The notes under the pieces: generated by a model
The model's input: the letters and a program-made list of their open reading frames with translations, nothing else
Told to the model about the DNA's origin: nothing
The model's database searches: none
Origin: Ascidiaceihabitans sp.
GTDB lineage: Bacteria > Pseudomonadota > Alphaproteobacteria > Rhodobacterales > Rhodobacteraceae
NCBI GenBank assembly: GCA_029251465.1
Contig: JAQXDI010000044.1
Span: forward strand, 85,783 to 149,782
Length of the DNA stretch: 64,000 bases
Direction: 5' to 3'
In this document: positions 17,224 to 26,738 of the stretch, one piece after another
Numbering within the stretch: position 1 is the stretch's first letter
How the letters are laid out: every line of letters begins with the position of its first letter
Program-made: the position numbers and the translations under genes

Positions 17224-17981
17224 GCGTCCATGACCTCTTGGATTGCGGTTTCGATCAGGCCCAAACATGGGCCGTCGGAAAACCGGTGGTCAGCGTCTTT
17301 GACCAAGGTCAGGCGCATGTCAGGGCTGCTCGCGTGGTCCAGCAGGGTCGTGGCGCGGTCCGTTGAAACGGCCGTATCGGAGGTGCCTTGCAGCATCCGT
17401 ACAGGAAACGGCAGGTCCAAAGGCGTACGCAAAACCAACTGGTCACGCCCGTCCTCGACCATCCGTTTCGTGATAATGTAGGGGTCCATGTAGTCGGACG
17501 GCATTTCGATTTGCCCATCGCGTTCCAGCGTCGCTTTTTGCGCGTCACTAAACGAGGCCCAATAGCCGTCTTCGGTGAAATCGGGGGCCGCAGCGATGGT
17601 CACCAAACCTGCCATCCGGTCGGGGTGATCGCGCGCGAACAACAGCGATTGCCACCCGCCCATCGATGATCCGACCAGCACCACAGGGCCATCGGTCAAC
17701 GCGTCAATCGCCGCTGCGGTGTCTTCGGCCCAATCGCCGATACACCCTTGTTCAAAGGTGCCAGAGCTAAACCCGTGACCGGAATAATCAAACCGCAGAA
17801 ACGATTGGCCGCGCGCCTGTGCGACAGCCTCAAGATGCACTGCTTTGGTGCCTTCCATGTCGGATTTTAACCCGCTTAGAAACACGATCCACGGACCCTG
17901 CCCGACGGTACGTTTATACGCGATGCGCCGCCCTTGCGGTGTGTCCAGATAGTGCGCGTCGTTTTGAACGTCGGCCATGTC
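17220..17981 (-). CDS. Alpha/beta hydrolase (serine aminopeptidase/YqiA type)
   Basis: 253 residues from the ATG at 17981, preceded by AAGGGGG. It is a complete alpha/beta hydrolase: VFLSGLKSDMEGTKA is the oxyanion loop region, VVLVGSSMGGWQSLLFA carries the Ser near residue 100, LQGTSDTAVS gives the Asp and KDADHRFSD the His. It lacks a signal peptide. The stop overlaps the start of the next (broken) hydrolase by four bases, so both were once co-translated. Specificity is unknown. Confidence 0.85.
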   Translation of the reverse strand, partial: DMADVQNDAHYLDTPQGRRIAYKRTVGQGPWIVFLSGLKSDMEGTKAVHLEAVAQARGQSFLRFDYSGHGFSSGTFEQGCIGDWAEDTAAAIDALTDGPVVLVGSSMGGWQSLLFARDHPDRMAGLVTIAAAPDFTEDGYWASFSDAQKATLERDGQIEMPSDYMDPYIITKRMVEDGRDQLVLRTPLDLPFPVRMLQGTSDTAVSTDRATTLLDHASSPDMRLTLVKDADHRFSDGPCLGLIETAIQEVMDA

Positions 17982-18048
17982 GCCCCCTTGCGTCGTTTCC
18001 GAGCACAATGGCGGGACGGGCCCTAGCGCGCAATCCGCAAACGCAAAC

Positions 18049-18273
18049 TTAGCCGCTGATGTAGGCACCGGCGCGTGGGCGGTAGAATGCTTTTTGATTG
18101 TGCAGGCGGCCCAGCAATTCGTGAATTTGACGCACATCGCCGCCTTCGGGCGCGGTGTCTGGCCGTTTCTTGAGGCTTTCTTGCGTCAACGCCAACTTGT
18201 TGCGCATCAGCGCGGTCTCGATCAGATCAAGGTCTTCTACGGAAAGTTCAAACTGTATGTTGTAACCTGGCAT
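18049..18273 (-). CDS. Conserved small protein of unknown function
   Basis: 74 residues from the ATG at 18273, with AGAGGATC upstream; longer starts lack a site. The sequence is soluble, charged and helical (FELSVEDLDLIETALMRNKLAL). It ends with IHELLGRLHNQKAFYRPRAGAYISG. I do not recognise a named domain. It is the first gene on the minus strand before the two hydrolases, 67 bases away, and may share their promoter. Confidence 0.65.
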   Translation of the reverse strand: MPGYNIQFELSVEDLDLIETALMRNKLALTQESLKKRPDTAPEGGDVRQIHELLGRLHNQKAFYRPRAGAYISG

Positions 18274-18475
18274 GAGATCCTCTTTCGGGTGGAGTTTCTT
18301 TTCCCAAGTTTCGCACAGCTGGCAGGGGGAAATCCAGCCCAATCTGTCGCATATTGCGGACATTTTGTCGCTTTTCACCCATGTGAATATTTGTTGCCTT
18401 TCGGGTCGCGCGCCGTGCCCCATGCGACGTTACGCTGTTCTTGATCTTGCGCGCCCCCGGATCATAGTCACAAAC

Positions 18476-19645
18476 ATGAGCAGTCCCCCCAAGCTAATCC
18501 TTCCGGTCATTTCGACCTGCAACTTTCTGATCGGGGTTGGTGCGTTTGTGATCATCGGCGTGCTGGAACCCTTGGGGGCCTCGCTAAGCGTCGCACCCGA
18601 ACGCGCGGGCATTTTGATGACGGTGTACGCGCTGGCCTACGCGGTGTTGTCGCCCGTTCTGGTCTCTGTCACCGGACACATCGGGCGGCGCCGCGTGATG
18701 GCGTTCGGCCTGACAGTGTTTTTGTGCTCGGCCATCCTGTCGGCCATGGCGACCTCGCTGACGATGCTGGCCGCCGCGCGTGTTTTGGCGGCTGCGGGGG
18801 CTGGCATGTTCACACCCGTGGGGGCCGCCGTTGTCGCCGGATTGTTCCCCGAAGACCAGCGCGCCCGCGTTCTCGCCGCCGCAATGTTCGGGTTCACGTT
18901 GGCCCAAGTCCTTGGCGTGCCAGCAGGCAGTTGGGTCGCCTACACATTCGGCTGGCGCTATGCGTTCTGGGGCGTCGTGGTCCTAAACCTGCCCTGCATT
19001 TTCCTGATCTGGACCTTCGTGCCTGCAGGTCTAAAATTCCAACCCGTCAGCTTGGATGATTTGCGCAGCATCCTGACCAACGGGCGCATGATGCTCGCCA
19101 TCAGTTTCACCGGCATGTTTCTGGGCGCGATCTACGTTCTCTACACGTATTTCACCCCGATGCTGAGCCAGATGATGGGGATGGGGCGTGACGGCATCAC
19201 GTTTATTCTGGTCTTGTCCGGCGTCGGCGCAGTCGCCGGCAACATCATCGGCGGGATCATGGCAGACCGCCTTGGCTGGTACAAAACCCTGATCATCTTG
19301 TGTTGCGCACAAATGCTGCTGATGCCGATTTATTCCTTTCTGCCTATCGCCATGCCCGGCTTTTTCGTTCTGTCCATCGCCTGGTCCATCGCTGGCTGGT
19401 CGTTCATGGCCGGACAACAGATGCGCCTGATCGGATTGGCAGGACCCAAAGCGCCGGTGGTTCTGGCTCTGACCGCCGCGTGCATCTACATTGGCGCGGC
19501 CATCGGATCAGCGATCGGGTCTATCGTGATTGCGTATTTTGGCATCGCAGGCTTGGGCATCGCCGCCGCACTGTATGCATCACTGGCACTGGCCAATTTG
19601 ATACTGTCCGCACGCTTTCCACCCAAAGCCTTAACTGGCTCTTGA
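18476..19645 (+). CDS. MFS transporter, drug/arabinose efflux type
   Basis: 389 residues from the ATG at 18476; longer in-frame starts run into the divergent gene. About twelve hydrophobic segments are visible. The loop between helices 2 and 3 has the MFS motif A variant VTGHIGRRRVMAFGL near residue 65, and LAAARVLAAAGAGMFTPVGAA matches motif-B/C-like helix 4 of DHA1 exporters. It is an inner-membrane antiporter, probably exporting a small organic compound or sugar. Substrate unknown. It is monocistronic, 90 bases upstream of thrS. Confidence 0.88.
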   Translation: MSSPPKLILPVISTCNFLIGVGAFVIIGVLEPLGASLSVAPERAGILMTVYALAYAVLSPVLVSVTGHIGRRRVMAFGLTVFLCSAILSAMATSLTMLAAARVLAAAGAGMFTPVGAAVVAGLFPEDQRARVLAAAMFGFTLAQVLGVPAGSWVAYTFGWRYAFWGVVVLNLPCIFLIWTFVPAGLKFQPVSLDDLRSILTNGRMMLAISFTGMFLGAIYVLYTYFTPMLSQMMGMGRDGITFILVLSGVGAVAGNIIGGIMADRLGWYKTLIILCCAQMLLMPIYSFLPIAMPGFFVLSIAWSIAGWSFMAGQQMRLIGLAGPKAPVVLALTAACIYIGAAIGSAIGSIVIAYFGIAGLGIAAALYASLALANLILSARFPPKALTGS

Positions 19646-19735
19646 CGGATTCGCGCCGACTTGCCAGATAAGGTGCGAACACTTTAACCCGCAACCGGGC
19701 GTTTCGTAGGCGCCAAACTGACGAGGAGTGCCCAG

Positions 19736-21682
19736 ATGGCATCAGTCTCCCTTACTTTTCCCGACGGCAATGCACGTGAATACGACGCAGGCGTAACCGC
19801 CGCGCAGGTCGCCGAAAGCATCTCAAAATCGCTCGCCAAAAAGGCGATCAGCGCCACCGTGAACGGCGAACACTGGGACATGCAGTGGCCCATTGACAGC
19901 GACGCATCGATCGCGCTGCACACCATGGCCGACGACGAACAGGCCAATGAGTTGGTGCGTCACGATCTGGCCCACATCATGGCCCGCGCAGTTCAAGAAA
20001 TCTGGCCGGATACAAAGGTCACAATCGGCCCTGTCATCAAAGACGGCTGGTACTATGACTTTGATAGCAAAGAATCCTTCACCCCCGAAGACCTGAGCGT
20101 CATCGAGAAAAAGATGCGCGAGATCATCAACAAACGCGAACCCGTGCGCACCGAAATCTGGGACCGCGCCCGCGCGATTGCCCACTACGAGGCCAATGGC
20201 GAGCCGTACAAAGTCGAGCTGATCGAAAGCATTCCGGGCGATGAACCCCTGCGCATGTATTGGCATGGCGACTGGCAAGACCTGTGTCGCGGCCCACACC
20301 TGCAACACACTGGCCAAGTGCCCGGTGACTCGTTCAAATTGATGTCCATCGCGGGGGCCTATTGGCGTGGCGACAGTGACCGCGCCATGCTGCAACGCAT
20401 CTACGGCGTCGCCTTCACCGGCAAGGAAAAGCTAAAGGCCCACCTGAACATGCTGGAGGAAGCGGCCAAACGCGACCACCGCAAACTGGGCCGCGAAATG
20501 GACCTGTTCCACATGCAAGAAGAGGCCCCGGGCCAAATCTTTTGGCACCCGAACGGCTGGTCCATCTACACCGAACTTCAGGATTACATGCGCCGCAAAC
20601 AACGTGCGGCGGGCTATGTCGAGGTGAACACACCGCAGGTCGTAGACCGCAAACTTTGGGAAGCGTCCGGCCACTGGGACAAATACCAAGAACACATGTT
20701 CATCGTCGAAGTGGACGAGGAACACGCACGCGAAAAAGCCATCAACGCGCTAAAGCCGATGAACTGCCCCTGCCACGTTCAAATCTTTAACCAAGGTATG
20801 AAATCCTATCGCGACCTGCCCTTGCGCATGGCCGAATTCGGATCGTGCAGCCGCTATGAACCTTCAGGTGCCCTGCACGGCATCATGCGCGTACGTGGAT
20901 TTACCCAAGACGACGGCCACATTTTTTGCCGCGAGGACCAGATCGAGGCAGAATGTGCCGCCTTCATCACCTACCTGTCTTCGGTCTACAAAGACCTCGG
21001 GTTTGATAACTTTGAAATCATGTTCGCAACCCGCCCTGAAAAGCGTGTCGGGTCCGAAGAAAGCTGGGATCACGTCGAAAACGCGCTTGAAAATGCGATC
21101 AAAGTTGCGGGTCACCCCTATACTTTGGACGAAGGCGAAGGCGCGTTTTACGGACCAAAGCTTGACTTTAAACTGACCGACGCAATTGGCCGCGAATGGC
21201 AATGCGGCACGTTCCAAGTTGACCCCAACTTGCCGGAACGCTTGGATGCAACCTACGTGGCCGAAGACGGAGCAAAGCATCGACCCTACATGCTGCACCG
21301 CGCCTGCCTTGGCTCGTTCGAACGTTTCATCGGTATCTTGATCGAAAACTCGGCAGGTAAATTGCCGTTCTGGCTGGCGCCGCGCCAAGTTGTTGTCGCC
21401 TCGATCATCTCGGACGCAGATGACTATGTTCACGAGGTTGTCGCCGCCCTGAACGCCGCAGGCGTGCGCGCCGAGGCCGACATTCGCAACGAAAAGATCA
21501 ACTACAAGGTCCGCGAACATTCCGTTGGCAAAGTGCCGGTGATCTTGGCCGTCGGTGCGCGCGAAGTCGAAGAACGCACGCTCACCGTGCGCCGCTTGGG
21601 CGAAAAGCAAACCTCGGTCCAAGGGTTGGACGACGTGATCGCAGGCCTAAAAGTCGACGCAACACCACCCGATTTGCGTTGA
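19736..21682 (+). CDS. thrS: Threonine--tRNA ligase
   Basis: 648 residues, full-length. The domain order is as expected. A TGS domain (residues 1-62) is followed by the editing domain with [16 protein letters not shown] near 73. The class II catalytic core has [19 protein letters not shown] (motif 2) near 365, the zinc-site segment [10 protein letters not shown] near 342 and the C-terminal [17 protein letters not shown] (motif 3). The anticodon-binding domain is last ([22 protein letters not shown]). It charges tRNA-Thr in the cytoplasm. AGGAG lies eight bases before the ATG. No tandem tRNA-like leader is evident in the 90-base gap upstream. Confidence 0.98.
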   Translation: MASVSLTFPDGNAREYDAGVTAAQVAESISKSLAKKAISATVNGEHWDMQWPIDSDASIALHTMADDEQANELVRHDLAHIMARAVQEIWPDTKVTIGPVIKDGWYYDFDSKESFTPEDLSVIEKKMREIINKREPVRTEIWDRARAIAHYEANGEPYKVELIESIPGDEPLRMYWHGDWQDLCRGPHLQHTGQVPGDSFKLMSIAGAYWRGDSDRAMLQRIYGVAFTGKEKLKAHLNMLEEAAKRDHRKLGREMDLFHMQEEAPGQIFWHPNGWSIYTELQDYMRRKQRAAGYVEVNTPQVVDRKLWEASGHWDKYQEHMFIVEVDEEHAREKAINALKPMNCPCHVQIFNQGMKSYRDLPLRMAEFGSCSRYEPSGALHGIMRVRGFTQDDGHIFCREDQIEAECAAFITYLSSVYKDLGFDNFEIMFATRPEKRVGSEESWDHVENALENAIKVAGHPYTLDEGEGAFYGPKLDFKLTDAIGREWQCGTFQVDPNLPERLDATYVAEDGAKHRPYMLHRACLGSFERFIGILIENSAGKLPFWLAPRQVVVASIISDADDYVHEVVAALNAAGVRAEADIRNEKINYKVREHSVGKVPVILAVGAREVEERTLTVRRLGEKQTSVQGLDDVIAGLKVDATPPDLR

Positions 21683-21695
21683 AAGTATTACAAAG

Positions 21696-21717
21696 CCGGA
21701 TCGCGCGAGCGGTCCGG
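21696..21717 (+). terminator. Stem-loop after thrS
   Basis: CCGGATCGC-GCGA-GCGGTCCGG forms a nine-pair stem with a tetraloop 13 bases after the thrS stop. No clear T-run follows, so it may be an attenuator-like or processing hairpin rather than a strong terminator. Confidence 0.45.
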
Positions 21718-21874
21718 TTGAAACAAAACCGGCCTTTGACGGGACATTTCCACGTCAATTCACACATCGCGTAACGCGCATGTGACACACAGGCTCGTGA
21801 CTGGTACTGTGTCAGTCAGCGGGTAATTTGAATGCACAAACAGCGACGACGCCAGTTGTAAAAGGAACATGCTC

Positions 21875-22189
21875 ATGTCTCATTCGAACACATCCAACGC
21901 AAAATCTATCGCGATCGCCGGGGCTTTGACAGCGCTTGTCGCCGCCCAATCCACGGCCGCCTATGCCGCAACAAAAGAAAAATGCTACGGCGTGTCACTG
22001 GCGGGTCAAAACGATTGCGCGGCGGGGGCTGGCACCACATGCGCAGGCTCATCTTCGGTCGATTATCAAGGCAACGCGTGGACGCTGGTCGATGCGGGGA
22101 CCTGTACCAGCATTGATTTGCCCGACATGGCAAACGGGTCAAAACGCGCTGAGTCGTTGCAACCTCAGACCCGCGATTTGCCAGCGTAA
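21875..22189 (+). CDS. bufA: DUF2282 bufferin-type RiPP precursor (secreted, four-Cys core)
   Basis: 104 residues from the ATG at 21875, chosen because AAGGAAC lies eight bases before it; an ATG at 21869 abuts the site. The signal peptide (residues 1-29, ending AAYA) is followed by a core with four Cys: [18 protein letters not shown] and GTCTS. This spacing is the DUF2282 pattern of bufferin precursors, peptides that are modified at Cys in the cytoplasm, exported and used to bind copper in the periplasm. The MNIO enzyme and partner needed for modification follow immediately. No other Cys is present, which fits a core in which all Cys are functional. The C-terminus is charged and lacks Cys. 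Confidence 0.88.
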   Translation: MSHSNTSNAKSIAIAGALTALVAAQSTAAYAATKEKCYGVSLAGQNDCAAGAGTTCAGSSSVDYQGNAWTLVDAGTCTSIDLPDMANGSKRAESLQPQTRDLPA

Positions 22190-22197
22190 AGGCAGGC

Positions 22198-23058
22198 ATG
22201 CGAGAATTTTCGCCCCTCTGTGATCCTTTGCCCGACGCTGTTGGCGTCGGCTATAAACCCCAGCATTTCGCTGACATTCTGGACGCCCCCGGCCCTGTCA
22301 AATGGGTCGAAATCCATGCGGAAAACTACATGGGTCAAGGCGGACGTCCTATCGCGCAACTGCGCGCTTTGGCAGAAAAATTCGCTGTGTCAGTTCACGG
22401 TGTTGGCCTGTCGATTGGCGGCGCGGGACCGCTGGACCCCACCCATTTGGCGCGCCTGAAACACTTGATCGATTGGGTCAAACCCGCCAGCTTTTCCGAA
22501 CATTTGGCGTGGTCCACCCATGGCGGCACCTTTTTGAACGACCGGCTGCCCCTGCCCTACACCGCCGCCACGTTGCAAACCGTCGCGGATCACATCGATC
22601 ACGTTCAAAGTCTACTGGGCCGTCAGATGCTGCTGGAAAATCCGTCCAGTTATCTCGCGTTTGACACCTCGACCTACAGCGAAACCGATTTTCTGGCGGA
22701 ACTGGTGAAACGCACGGAATGCGGACTACTGCTGGATGTGAACAATGTGTTCATTTCGGCGACAAACCTTGGGTACACGCCCCACAGCTACATTGATGCC
22801 TACCCGCTCGCGGCCGTCGGGGAACTGCACGTCGGTGGTCACGCGCTAGACCAAGACGACCACGGCGCGCCTTTGTTGATCGACAGCCACGGTGATGCGC
22901 CCTCGGCCGAAGTCTGGGATTTGCTGGCGCATACGCTGCAAAAAACCGGGCCAAAACCGCTGCTGGTTGAATGGGACAACGATGTGCCCGATTGGAATGT
23001 GCTGCGCGCGCAGGCGGATGTGGCAGCCTTGGCCCTTGATCAGGTCGCGACAAAATGA
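22198..23058 (+). CDS. bufB: MNIO-family (DUF692) multinuclear iron RiPP-modifying enzyme
   Basis: 286 residues, TIM-barrel fold. The expected metal ligands are all visible in order: VEIHAENYMG, SVHGVGLSIGG, FSEHLAW, LLENPSSYL, LLLDVNNVF, GELHVGGH, DSHGD and LVEWDND. Enzymes of this family oxidise Cys in ribosomal peptides using mixed-valence iron; in bufferins the products include thiooxazole groups. It starts nine bases after the precursor's stop and overlaps the next gene by four (ATGA). It is cytoplasmic. All key residues look intact, so the enzyme should be active. Confidence 0.93.
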   Translation: MREFSPLCDPLPDAVGVGYKPQHFADILDAPGPVKWVEIHAENYMGQGGRPIAQLRALAEKFAVSVHGVGLSIGGAGPLDPTHLARLKHLIDWVKPASFSEHLAWSTHGGTFLNDRLPLPYTAATLQTVADHIDHVQSLLGRQMLLENPSSYLAFDTSTYSETDFLAELVKRTECGLLLDVNNVFISATNLGYTPHSYIDAYPLAAVGELHVGGHALDQDDHGAPLLIDSHGDAPSAEVWDLLAHTLQKTGPKPLLVEWDNDVPDWNVLRAQADVAALALDQVATK

Positions 23059-23801
23059 AGGTCCAAACCCAGTTCCGCGAGGCCTTGTTCGATGCGGCGC
23101 GGGATGCCCCCCGCGGACTGCAGGACGGTGCAGGCAACCCCGCAGGATCACGCTACGACGTCTATCGCAACAACGTCGTGACGTCCTTGCAAGACGCATT
23201 GGCCCGCAATTTTCCTATTTTGGTCAAGCTGTTGGGCGAACAGATCTTTGGATCCTTGGCTGACATTTATTTACACCAACACCCGCCGCAGTCGCCGTTG
23301 ATGATGCAGTACGGCGATCAGATGCCCACCCTGTTGGCCGGTTTTGCACCGTTGGAGCACATCGGGTATCTGGCGGATGTCGCACAGTTGGAAATCGCCC
23401 TGCGCGACAGTTATCACGCAGCAGATGCAGACCCGATTGACTCAAGCACATTCGCGATTGATGACGCGGAACTCGCGTTAACCACGTTGACGTTTGCACC
23501 GGCAACCGCGCTGATCCACTCCGTTTGGCCGCTGTTTGATCTGTGGCGATTTAACACCGAACCGGACGCACCTGCCCCGCAAGCTGTCCCGCAACCGGTT
23601 CTGATCACACGCGCCGAATTTGATCCACAACCGCACCCATTGACGCCCGCGCAGTGCGAATGGATCGTCAGTGTCAGACAGGGCGACACGCTGGGCACAG
23701 CACACGCGCAGGCCCTGCAAACCGACGCCACGTTTGATCTGACGCCGCTGTTAACGCTGCTGCTGACCAAAAACGCGCTGACCAAAGGACCACAGGAATG
23801 A
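23055..23801 (+). CDS. bufC: DUF2063 partner protein of the MNIO enzyme
   Basis: 248 residues. The N-terminal half carries the DUF2063 signature around GSRYDVYRNNVVTSLQDALARNFPILVKLLGEQIF, with the conserved Tyr-Arg-Asn-Asn. LEHIGYLADVAQLEIALRDSYHA ends the domain near residue 125. The C-terminal half is less conserved and may bind the precursor leader. In characterised bufferin and related MNIO systems this partner delivers the precursor to the oxidase. The gene overlaps both neighbours by four bases. Confidence 0.88.
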   Translation: MKVQTQFREALFDAARDAPRGLQDGAGNPAGSRYDVYRNNVVTSLQDALARNFPILVKLLGEQIFGSLADIYLHQHPPQSPLMMQYGDQMPTLLAGFAPLEHIGYLADVAQLEIALRDSYHAADADPIDSSTFAIDDAELALTTLTFAPATALIHSVWPLFDLWRFNTEPDAPAPQAVPQPVLITRAEFDPQPHPLTPAQCEWIVSVRQGDTLGTAHAQALQTDATFDLTPLLTLLLTKNALTKGPQE

Positions 23802-24337
23802 CCCATCTTCACAACGCTTTTTTCGCGCGGATTGAACGGGCCGACTGGCTGCTGCCGACCCTTGCGCGTTTGGTCTTTGCGGCGACCTTGTTGATGTATT
23901 TCTGGATTTCGGGCCTGACCAAATTGGGCGACGGGTGGACCGGCATCTTTTTCCTGTCCGACAGCGCCTACATCCAGATGTTCCCCAAAGCGGTCGAGGC
24001 GTTGGGCTATGACACGGTCCAGCTGTCGATCGGGCATCGGATGATCGCGCTGGTTGGCACGTGGGCCGAATTCATTTTGCCGTTGTTTATTGTGCTGGGC
24101 GTGCTGACGCGCCTGTCGGCCCTTGGCATGATCGGTTTTATCGCCGTGCAATCGGTGGTCGATATTTTGGGACACGGGGTGGCGGCCAAAGACATTGGCA
24201 CGTGGTTTGATCGCACGTCCGGCGCGCTGATTTTGGACCAACGCGCGTTCTGGATTTTGCTGTTACTGATCCTGGTGATCAAAGGGGCCGGACCACTGTC
24301 GTTTGACCGCGCCTTGGCCCCAATGAAACCCGTCTAG
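23798..24337 (+). CDS. DoxX family membrane protein
   Basis: 179 residues, with four hydrophobic helices and the DoxX opening LARLVFAATLLMYFWISGLTKL. DoxX proteins are often the last gene of bufferin operons; a role in membrane redox or copper handling is proposed but not proven. The ATGA overlap with bufC confirms operon membership. Its stop overlaps the stop of the convergent Spx-like gene by four bases. Confidence 0.85.
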   Translation: MTHLHNAFFARIERADWLLPTLARLVFAATLLMYFWISGLTKLGDGWTGIFFLSDSAYIQMFPKAVEALGYDTVQLSIGHRMIALVGTWAEFILPLFIVLGVLTRLSALGMIGFIAVQSVVDILGHGVAAKDIGTWFDRTSGALILDQRAFWILLLLILVIKGAGPLSFDRALAPMKPV

Positions 24338-24648
24338 ACCCCCAAGGCGGCTTGCGTGTCTTTGGCCCACCCCAGATACATCTGATCATCTTTTACAATC
24401 AGCGGCCGCTTCATCAACGCAGGGTGCTGTGCGATCAAATCCAGAGGCGCACCTGCGCGCTCAGCCTCGCTGAGGCCCCGCCACGTGGTCGATCGCGTGT
24501 TCAACAACTGGGCGTCAAACTGCGCATAGGCGGCATTCAGCACCTCTTGGGGCACCCCGTCAGCCCGGGCATCAACCAGTTCGAAACCCGCCAGTGCTTT
24601 CAACGCCTTACGGCAGGTATCACAGTTCTTCAGGCCATAAATCTTCAT
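24334..24648 (-). CDS. Spx/ArsC-family (YffB-like) thioredoxin-fold protein
   Basis: 104 residues from the ATG at 24648 (an adjacent ATG at 24651 is closer to the AAGGAA site). It has the short thioredoxin-like start KIYGLKNCDTCRKALKAL with a CxxC pair at about residues 10-13. The LIAQHPALMKRPLIV block near residue 75 is typical of ArsC/Spx/YffB. True arsenate reductases have a single Cys-x5-Arg, and the CxxC suggests a thiol reductase of unknown substrate. No ars genes are present nearby, so arsenic resistance is unlikely. Confidence 0.85.
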   Translation of the reverse strand: MKIYGLKNCDTCRKALKALAGFELVDARADGVPQEVLNAAYAQFDAQLLNTRSTTWRGLSEAERAGAPLDLIAQHPALMKRPLIVKDDQMYLGWAKDTQAALGV

Positions 24649-24850
24649 CATTTTTCCTTGCGTATTCATCGTTTTAACCCAACGTCGTTAAGTTTTTCGC
24701 ACCAATTTTCTTGATTTTTTGTCCGACTGATCAATGTTCATGTTCTCGTATTGGGCGTCTCACATCAAATCAGATGGTTCGTGTCCAGTCAAAGACGCCA
24801 GCGCTTTTGGCAGCACTGGTTTGGTTACAAATTAAAAGGAGGCACCGGAT

Positions 24851-25057
24851 ATGCCTAACGGTACAGTAAAATGGTTCAACACCACAAAAGGCTTTGGCTT
24901 TATCGCACCCGATGACGGGGGCAGCGACGTGTTCGTGCACATTTCCGCTGTGGAACGCTCGGGACTGACCGGACTGACGGACAACCAAAAAGTCAGCTAT
25001 GACCTAAGCGAAGGACGCGACGGGCGTCAAATGGCAGGCGAGCTGCAACTGCTCTGA
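24851..25057 (+). CDS. Cold-shock protein
   Basis: 68 residues, a single cold-shock domain. The RNA-binding motifs RNP1 (KGFGFIAP, residues 16-23) and RNP2 (VFVHI, 32-36) are intact. AAAAGGAGG gives a strong ribosome site. The leader upstream is about 180 bases and A/T-rich, typical of cold-inducible RNAs that refold with temperature, though a promoter was not pinned down. It is an RNA chaperone in the cytoplasm. A strong terminator follows at once, so it is transcribed alone. Confidence 0.96.
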   Translation: MPNGTVKWFNTTKGFGFIAPDDGGSDVFVHISAVERSGLTGLTDNQKVSYDLSEGRDGRQMAGELQLL

Positions 25058-25080
25058 TCGCCGCGACAATCCACAAATTT

Positions 25081-25115
25081 AAAAACCGGCGCTGGGATCC
25101 CCAAGCGCCGGTTTT
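25081..25115. terminator. Strong bidirectional terminator after the cold-shock gene
   Basis: AACCGGCGCT is paired with AGCGCCGGTT around a ten-base loop. The stem is followed by TTATTTT on the plus strand and by TTTTTAAATTT on the minus strand. It can end both the cold-shock transcript and the convergent small-secreted-protein transcript. Confidence 0.9.
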
Positions 25116-25171
25116 ATTTTGCCTGATGCAAGGGCCGACAGATCGATCCGCCCCATCAAATTGCCTAGACC

Positions 25172-25462
25172 TTAGTCAAATGTGCAGCCTTTGGTGCCAA
25201 CGGTGCAGTTGACCTGCGCACGGGCGCGGTGCACGTGACGTTTGATCACTTTGCGTGGTGCTGGCGTCATTTTCGCCTGCTGATACGAGATCGACTGGTT
25301 CGGTTGACCGCAGCACACAACACCGGAAATGGTGATTGGCTGGTAGCCTGCCGGACAAAAGTTTTCGCCGTGATATGGATAGATTTTCGCTTCTGCAAAT
25401 GCGGGTGCTGCGCCCATCATCATCAGGCCGAAACCGGCTGTCAGTACTGTTTTGATACGCAT
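25172..25462 (-). CDS. Small secreted cysteine-containing protein, unknown function
   Basis: 96 residues from the ATG at 25462, with GAGGGAA upstream. The signal peptide (residues 1-23, ending APAFAEA) is followed by a mature part with five Cys (FCPAGY, VVCCGQ, VNCTVGTKGC). The middle is strongly basic (RKVIKRHVHRARAQ). Disulfides and a periplasmic or extracellular location are likely. I do not recognise the family. Its transcription is opposed by the cold-shock gene and ends at the shared terminator. Confidence 0.7.
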   Translation of the reverse strand: MRIKTVLTAGFGLMMMGAAPAFAEAKIYPYHGENFCPAGYQPITISGVVCCGQPNQSISYQQAKMTPAPRKVIKRHVHRARAQVNCTVGTKGCTFD

Positions 25463-25547
25463 ATCTTCCCTCATCTGTCGATCATGCCACTATATACATG
25501 GCTAAATTGCCTGAGGATGGTGGTAAAAGTCTAGCTTTTTCTGAACT

Positions 25548-26738
25548 TTAAAGGTCGGGGGCAAGGTGCGCCTGCACGGCAGAATACCCGCGAAACCGAA
25601 CGCGCCCACCGCTCGTTCGCCCTGCGATTGTGTAATCGGGAAAGGCTTGCAAAAACCGGTGCAGTGCGACGCGCCCTTCCATGCGGGCCAGCGTCAGACC
25701 GACGCAAACATGCGGACCACCGGCAAAGGCCAGATGACGGTTCGGCTTGCGACTGATGTCGAAATGCGCAGGATCTGCAAACACGTCAGGATCACGGTTT
25801 GCGGCCCCGATACACAGGTGCAGGTTCGTGCCTTGGGGGATGGTCATGCCGCCGATTTCGACCTCGCGCGCGGTCTCGCGATTGCCGAACTGGTTGGGCG
25901 AGGCCACGCGCAAAACTTCCTCGACCACGCCCGCCATCAGGCCCGGATCGCCCAGCGCCAAGGCGCGTTGATCGGGATTGTCATGCAGCAACGCCAGCCC
26001 GTTGCCGATCAGATTGGTCGTCGTTTCGTGGCCTGCGTTCAAGATGAAAATACAGTTCTGGATCAACTCGATTTCGCTCAGCTGCCCTTGGGTGTCGCCG
26101 ATGATCAACCGCGTCAGCACGTCGGTTTCAGGGTCACCGGGGGTGGCCTTGCGCCGCGCGATCAGGTCCTGAAGGTAGGTTTTGAACTCGCTCACCGCCG
26201 TGTGACCACGCTGTAGTTGCGCCTCCGTCAGCACCGGTTCCAACGCGCCCAAAATCGCCAGCGACCAGTCGCGCAAGGGTGCGCGTTCCTCCATGGGAAT
26301 GTCGAGCAGATTGCCGATGATCTGGATCGGAATGATGCTGGCGAAATCCTCGATCAGATCAGGCGCGCGGGGCATTTGGGCCAACAGGTGGTCAACCGTT
26401 TCGATCAATCCTGTTTCCATCCGCGCAATTGCACGCGGTGCCAACGCCCCCGCCATGATCCGGCGCACACGGCTGTGCAGCGGCGGATCGTTGAACACAA
26501 GGCTGGTGGTGTGATGTTCAAACAACGGCGAGCCGACACCGAATTTCGGCGCAAATGCTGCCTGTTTGTCAGACGTAAACGTCGCCGTATCCTTATACAC
26601 CCGCTCCAAATCGCTGTGTTTGGACAGGATAAATGACCCATCCGGTTGCTGATGCACGGGCGCATGTTTCAAAAGCGCATCGTAATATTGAAACGGGTTT
26701 TCGTGGAAATCACACGGAAGGGATGCGAAGGTCAGCAT
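25548..26738 (-). CDS. Cytochrome P450
   Basis: 396 residues, soluble bacterial class I P450. The I-helix NAGHETTTNLIGNGL is near residue 235, the K-helix Glu-Arg pair is in VVEEVLRVAS, and the haem-binding loop FAGGPHVCVGLTLAR has the ligand Cys near 344. No ferredoxin or reductase gene is adjacent, so electrons come from elsewhere. Substrate unknown; family members hydroxylate terpenes, fatty acids or aromatics. Upstream, TGTCTCA (26769-26775) and TGAGACA (26814-26820) form a widely spaced inverted pair that could be an operator. Confidence 0.93.
   Translation of the reverse strand: MLTFASLPCDFHENPFQYYDALLKHAPVHQQPDGSFILSKHSDLERVYKDTATFTSDKQAAFAPKFGVGSPLFEHHTTSLVFNDPPLHSRVRRIMAGALAPRAIARMETGLIETVDHLLAQMPRAPDLIEDFASIIPIQIIGNLLDIPMEERAPLRDWSLAILGALEPVLTEAQLQRGHTAVSEFKTYLQDLIARRKATPGDPETDVLTRLIIGDTQGQLSEIELIQNCIFILNAGHETTTNLIGNGLALLHDNPDQRALALGDPGLMAGVVEEVLRVASPNQFGNRETAREVEIGGMTIPQGTNLHLCIGAANRDPDVFADPAHFDISRKPNRHLAFAGGPHVCVGLTLARMEGRVALHRFLQAFPDYTIAGRTSGGRVRFRGYSAVQAHLAPDL

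Noticed and set aside
16291..17481. A 396-codon plus-strand open frame opposite the hydrolases
   Set aside because: Antisense shadow of the two minus-strand hydrolase genes; composition is unlike a real protein.
21771..21798. GTAAC ... CGT pattern upstream of bufA, like an ECF sigma promoter
   Set aside because: The spacing between the elements is about 20 bases, longer than the 16-17 typical of such promoters, and no sigma gene is adjacent.
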